This document shows, piece after piece, positions 6,200 through 8,409 of a stretch of 8,409 nt of DNA. The notes below the pieces were generated by a model. The model did not search any database and was not told where the DNA came from. It saw nothing but the letters and a program-made list of their open reading frames with translations. The stretch's first letter is position 1. Each line of letters opens with the position of its first letter. Source of the stretch: JBDHZK01 sp039811865 (GTDB taxonomy: Bacteria; Actinomycetota; Actinomycetes; Propionibacteriales; Propionibacteriaceae); assembly GCA_039811865.1 (NCBI GenBank), contig JBDHZK010000122.1, positions 1 through 8,409 on the forward strand, in the 5' to 3' direction. Both the position numbers and the translations under genes were made by a program.

Positions 6200-6240
6200 A
6201 ACCCCAGAGCCGCCCGCAGTTCGCGGGCGGCTCTGGGGTT
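6200..6240 (+). terminator. Strong hairpin terminator after rpmG
   Basis: An uninterrupted 18-bp inverted repeat, 6200-6217 with 6223-6240, closes a five-base AGTTC loop 24 bases after the rpmG stop. The G/C-rich stem is followed by only three T residues (6239-6241), as is usual for actinobacterial terminators, which often lack a long U tract. Confidence 0.85.
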
Positions 6241-6267
6241 TGCGGACGTCCCGGCTCGCACCCAGCA

Positions 6268-6315
6268 AGATGGTGTGGATCTGGTCCGGACAAGCGGTCC
6301 AAATCGACACCATCT
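6268..6315. repeat. Nine-base-pair inverted repeat, rpmG to MaoC gap
   Basis: AGATGGTGT (6268-6276) and ACACCATCT (6307-6315) are perfect complements 30 bases apart. The interval contains a smaller possible stem, GGAC (6287-6290) with GTCC (6297-6300). It lies between the rpmG terminator and the next hairpin, outside any supported gene. It could be a binding site or part of an RNA fold; no function can be read from it. Confidence 0.6.
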
Positions 6316-6323
6316 CTAGGTCT

Positions 6324-6367
6324 CACGTGCCGGCGGGGCCTGCCCCGTTGGCCCCGCCCGGCACGTG
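6324..6367. repeat. Long G/C-rich hairpin with CACGTG ends
   Basis: The left arm 6324-6340 (CACGTGCCGGCGGGGCC) pairs with the right arm 6350-6367 along 17 base pairs with one bulged base, around a nine-base loop (6341-6349). There is no T tract on either side, so an ordinary intrinsic terminator is not clearly indicated, though a back-up terminator protecting the next promoter from read-through would fit its place. Confidence 0.75.
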
Positions 6368-6418
6368 CCCGGGCCCTGCCGCCGGATCGACCCGGCAGGC
6401 TCCGACTCGTCGCCAGCG

Positions 6419-6438
6419 GGGACGTCCCGCGCTAGCCT
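6419..6438 (+). promoter_or_regulatory. Possible leaderless promoter of the first MaoC-like gene
   Basis: TAGCCT (6433-6438) matches the actinobacterial -10 pattern TANNNT and ends seven bases before the ATG at 6446, so transcription would start at or next to the start codon. No ribosome binding site precedes that ATG, which agrees with a leaderless message. A perfect 10-bp palindrome, GGGACGTCCC (6419-6428), overlaps the spacer. No clear -35 box is visible. Confidence 0.45.
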
Positions 6439-6445
6439 GAGCGCC

Positions 6446-6874
6446 ATGCCGATGAGTGAACAGCACGTGGGGCGGAAGTATCCGCCGACCGCGCCCTACC
6501 TGGTGACCGCCGTCAAGATCGCCGAGTTCGCCACGGCGCTCGGCGACGACAACCCCGCCTATTTCGGAGACGACCCGATCGCGCCGCCGACGTTCGCCGT
6601 CGTGATCGCCTTCGACGCCTGGGACCTGCTCTTCAACGACCCCGAGTTGGACGTCGCGCTGCGCCGCGTCCTCCACGGCGACCAGCGCTTCGACTTCGTC
6701 CGCCCGCTGCGCGACGGCGACGTCGTCACCGCGACGCTCACCATCGACAAGTACCGCAGCCGCGGCGCCTCCGAATGGATCACCTTGTCGATCCTGATCG
6801 CCACCACCGACGGCGAAGAGGTCTGCACCGCGACGTCAACTCTGTTGCACAACCGTGAGGAGGCCGCGGCATGA
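6446..6874 (+). CDS. MaoC-like (UPF0336/HadA-type) hotdog protein
   Basis: A 142-residue single hotdog-domain protein of the type next to rpmG in actinomycetes, like mycobacterial HadA. Landmarks are the N-terminal VGRKYPPTAPYLV, ALGDDNPAYF at 31-40, PPTFAVVI at 47-54, and HGDQRFDFVRPLRDGDVV at 77-94. The DxNPxxH hydratase motif is incomplete: Asp-Asn-Pro is kept but Phe stands where the catalytic His would be. In the mycobacterial complex the HadA-type subunit binds the acyl chain while HadB carries the active site, and the same division is inferred here. The substrate need not be a mycolate precursor. ATG 6446 is preferred because of the promoter spacing; ATG 6452 would lose two residues. 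Its stop overlaps the next gene as ATGA. Confidence 0.88.
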   Translation: MPMSEQHVGRKYPPTAPYLVTAVKIAEFATALGDDNPAYFGDDPIAPPTFAVVIAFDAWDLLFNDPELDVALRRVLHGDQRFDFVRPLRDGDVVTATLTIDKYRSRGASEWITLSILIATTDGEEVCTATSTLLHNREEAAA

Positions 6875-7287
6875 GCGAGTTGTCCGCCGTCGAGGTCGGC
6901 ACCGAGTTGCCGCCCGTCGAGGCATACCTGACCCGGACGACCCTCGTCCGTTACGCGGGCGCGTCCGGCGACTTCAACCCGATCCATCACTCCGATCACT
7001 TCGCAGCCCAGCTCGGCCTGCCGTCCGTGATCGCGCACGGCATGTTGACCATGGGGACGGCCCTGCGCGTCGTCACCAACTGGGCGGGCGATCCGGCGCG
7101 GGTGAAGAGCTACTTCGTCCGCTTCACCAAGCCTGTCACCGTTCCCGACGACGGCGTCGGCGCGCTGGTGACGTTCGCCGGCAAGGTGACCAAGGTCGAG
7201 GACGGGGTGGCCACCGTTGGTATCGAGGCGCTCTACGGCGACGTGAAGGTACTGGGCTTGGCCGTCGCGGAGGTCCGGCTTGACTGA
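6871..7287 (+). CDS. MaoC-family (R)-specific enoyl-thioester dehydratase, HadB-like
   Basis: A 138-residue hotdog protein with an intact hydratase-2 motif: YAGASGDFNPIHH at 28-40 holds the catalytic Asp34 and His39, followed by IAHGMLTMG at 54-62. It probably hydrates or dehydrates (R)-3-hydroxyacyl thioesters in the cytoplasm, as a heterodimer with the product of the preceding gene. The two genes overlap by ATGA and a strong ribosome site, GAGGAGG (6857-6863), lies seven bases before the ATG, so they should be made in equal amounts. In mycobacteria this pair acts in mycolate chain elongation; whether this organism makes mycolates cannot be told from the window. I leave the symbol blank for that reason. 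Confidence 0.9.
   Translation: MSELSAVEVGTELPPVEAYLTRTTLVRYAGASGDFNPIHHSDHFAAQLGLPSVIAHGMLTMGTALRVVTNWAGDPARVKSYFVRFTKPVTVPDDGVGALVTFAGKVTKVEDGVATVGIEALYGDVKVLGLAVAEVRLD
7269..7274 (+). promoter_or_regulatory. murB: Ribosome binding site that decides the murB start
   Basis: GGAGGT sits five bases before TTG 7280 but 20 bases before the first in-frame ATG at 7295. It therefore favours the TTG start, which lies inside the end of the preceding gene. Confidence 0.65.
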
Positions 7288-8409
7288 CATCCGGATGCCG
7301 GATCTGAGGGCGTTCGCCGGCCTGGACGACGATTCGGCGTCGATGTGCGTTACCGAACACAGCGTCGCGCAGCTGCCCGCGGGGGACGTCCCAACGTCGA
7401 CCACACTGGCCGATCACACCACGTTGCGCGTGGGCGGTCCGTGCGATCGTCTCGTGGTCGCCCGCACAGAGGCGGAGTTGATCGACGCCGTTGGTGAGGC
7501 GGACGCGTCCGGCAGCCCGGCGCTCGTCCTTGGCGGCGGCTCGAACGTCCTCGTCAGCGACGCGGGCTACCCCGGCACTGTGGTCATCGTGGCCACCTCC
7601 GGCATCACCGCGGACGTCTCCTACTGCGGCGGCGCCAACGTCACCGTCGCCGCCGGGGAAAACTGGGACGCCTTCGTCGCCCACGCCATCGAGCAAGAGT
7701 GGCGGGGGATCGAGGCGCTGTCCGGCATCCCCGGGCTCGTGGGCGCCGTCCCGATCCAAAACGTCGGCGCCTACGGCCAAGAGGTCAGCCAGACCGTGGC
7801 GTCGGTCCGGACCTGGGACCGGGTCGAGCGCACCCAACGGACGTTCTTCGCCGCCGACTGCGGCTTCGGCTACCGCCACTCCCGGTTCAAGGACCACCCC
7901 GGCCGCTATCTGGTCTTGTCGGTCGGGTTCCAGTTCCTCCTGGGCGATCTCTCGATGCCGATCAGGTTCGGCGAGCTTGCGCGGCGCCTCGGGATCGGTG
8001 GGGGAGAGCGGGCCAAGTCTGCGGTGGTCAGGGAGAACGTGCTGGCGCTGCGCCGCGGCAAGGGCATGGTGTTGGACGCCGCCGACCACGACACCTGGAG
8101 CGCGGGCTCGTTCTTCACCAACCCGGTCCTGGACGCAGAGGCTGCCGCCCGGCTGCCCGAGGACGCGCCGCGCTTCGCCCAGCCGGACGGCAGCGTCAAG
8201 TCGTCCGCCGCCTGGCTGATCGAGCATGCGGGCTTCGGCAAGGGCTTCGGGACGCCGCCGGCCACGCTTTCCACCAAGCACACCCTCGCCCTGACGAACC
8301 GGGGCGGTGCCTGCGCCGCGGATCTGCTCGCGCTCGCCAAAGAGGTGCGCGACGGCGTCGCAACCAAGTTCGGCGTGAACCTGATTCCCGAGCCCGTGCT
8401 GGTGGGCTG
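7280..8409 (+). CDS. murB: UDP-N-acetylenolpyruvoylglucosamine reductase MurB (3' end outside window)
   Basis: FAD enzyme that uses NADPH to reduce UDP-GlcNAc-enolpyruvate to UDP-MurNAc, the second committed step of peptidoglycan precursor synthesis. The 376 visible residues hold nearly the whole protein: TTLRVGGP at 47-54, the FAD-binding LGGGSNVLVSDAGYPGTVV at 84-102, SGIPGLVGAVPIQNVGAYG at 148-166, GYRHSRFK at 197-204 (Arg199), WSAGSFFTNP at 273-282 with proton-donor Ser277, KSSAAWLIEHAGF at 307-319 and the C-terminal IPEPVLVG with Glu371. The YRxSxFK motif marks type I MurB. The frame has no stop before the edge. TTG 7280 is preferred for its ribosome site and gives MTDIRMPDL; it overlaps the MaoC gene by eight bases. 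ATG 7295 is the alternative. Either way some 40 residues precede the first conserved motif, rather long for the family. Confidence 0.95.
   Translation, partial: MTDIRMPDLRAFAGLDDDSASMCVTEHSVAQLPAGDVPTSTTLADHTTLRVGGPCDRLVVARTEAELIDAVGEADASGSPALVLGGGSNVLVSDAGYPGTVVIVATSGITADVSYCGGANVTVAAGENWDAFVAHAIEQEWRGIEALSGIPGLVGAVPIQNVGAYGQEVSQTVASVRTWDRVERTQRTFFAADCGFGYRHSRFKDHPGRYLVLSVGFQFLLGDLSMPIRFGELARRLGIGGGERAKSAVVRENVLALRRGKGMVLDAADHDTWSAGSFFTNPVLDAEAAARLPEDAPRFAQPDGSVKSSAAWLIEHAGFGKGFGTPPATLSTKHTLALTNRGGACAADLLALAKEVRDGVATKFGVNLIPEPVLVG

Noticed and set aside
6244..6429. Repeated GGACGTCCCG (6244-6253 and 6420-6429) considered as an operator pair flanking the hairpins.
   Set aside because: The same 10-mer occurs inside the transporter gene (2381-2390), and GGGACGTCCC also occurs inside murB (7383-7392), so it looks like chance in G/C-rich DNA.
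7136..8281. A minus-strand open frame of 381 codons opposite the end of the MaoC gene and murB.
   Set aside because: It is the complement of murB, which carries all family motifs on the plus strand.
1..8409. CRISPR arrays, insertion sequences, att sites, toxin-antitoxin or defence genes.
   Set aside because: No regular repeat-spacer array, transposase or integrase motifs, or flanking element repeats were seen. Apart from the unrecognised left-edge fragment, every supported gene is a housekeeping or thiamine gene or the operon transporter.

Overview
The window is G/C-rich with strongly G/C-biased third codon positions, and its gene order and protein motifs point to an actinomycete (Actinomycetota). 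The block tRNA-Thr(GGT), tRNA-Met(CAT), rpmG, two hotdog-fold (MaoC-like) genes and then murB resembles the rpmG-hadA-hadB neighbourhood of mycobacteria and the equivalent locus of other actinomycetes. I cannot assign a genus from sequence alone; a member of the Propionibacteriales would be a reasonable guess but no more.

Left part (1-285): the 3' end of an unrecognised plus-strand gene, then a convergent intergenic stretch with a 23-bp tandem duplication and weak dyads.

Thiamine block (286-5709): on the minus strand, a TPP riboswitch (about 4714-4806) heads an operon read thiC, MFS transporter, thiM, thiE. The genes are tightly packed: the transporter overlaps thiC by a GTGA, thiM starts within 16 bases of the transporter stop, and thiE starts 10 bases after thiM. 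thiD is divergent on the plus strand and lies outside the riboswitch. ThiC makes HMP phosphate, ThiD makes HMP pyrophosphate, ThiM phosphorylates the salvaged thiazole alcohol, and ThiE joins the two halves to give thiamine phosphate. No thiazole-synthesis genes (thiG, thiS, thiO, thiF) and no thiL are in the window. The transporter is therefore a good candidate for uptake of thiamine or one of its precursors.

Translation and envelope block (5710-8409): two tRNA genes and rpmG, probably one transcript, end at a strong 18-bp-stem terminator. A structured gap of about 270 bases follows with two further dyads. Next come two overlapping MaoC-like genes, the first apparently leaderless, and murB, which runs off the right edge only a few residues after its conserved C-terminal glutamate motif.

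Most of this is ordinary, well-conserved actinobacterial content. The items most worth a second look are the transporter inside the riboswitch operon, the riboswitch layout in which ligand folding appears to cover the thiC ribosome binding site directly, the substitutions in the ThiM substrate motif, and the stacked dyads between rpmG and the MaoC pair. I did not see a convincing new defence, mobile or CRISPR-like system.
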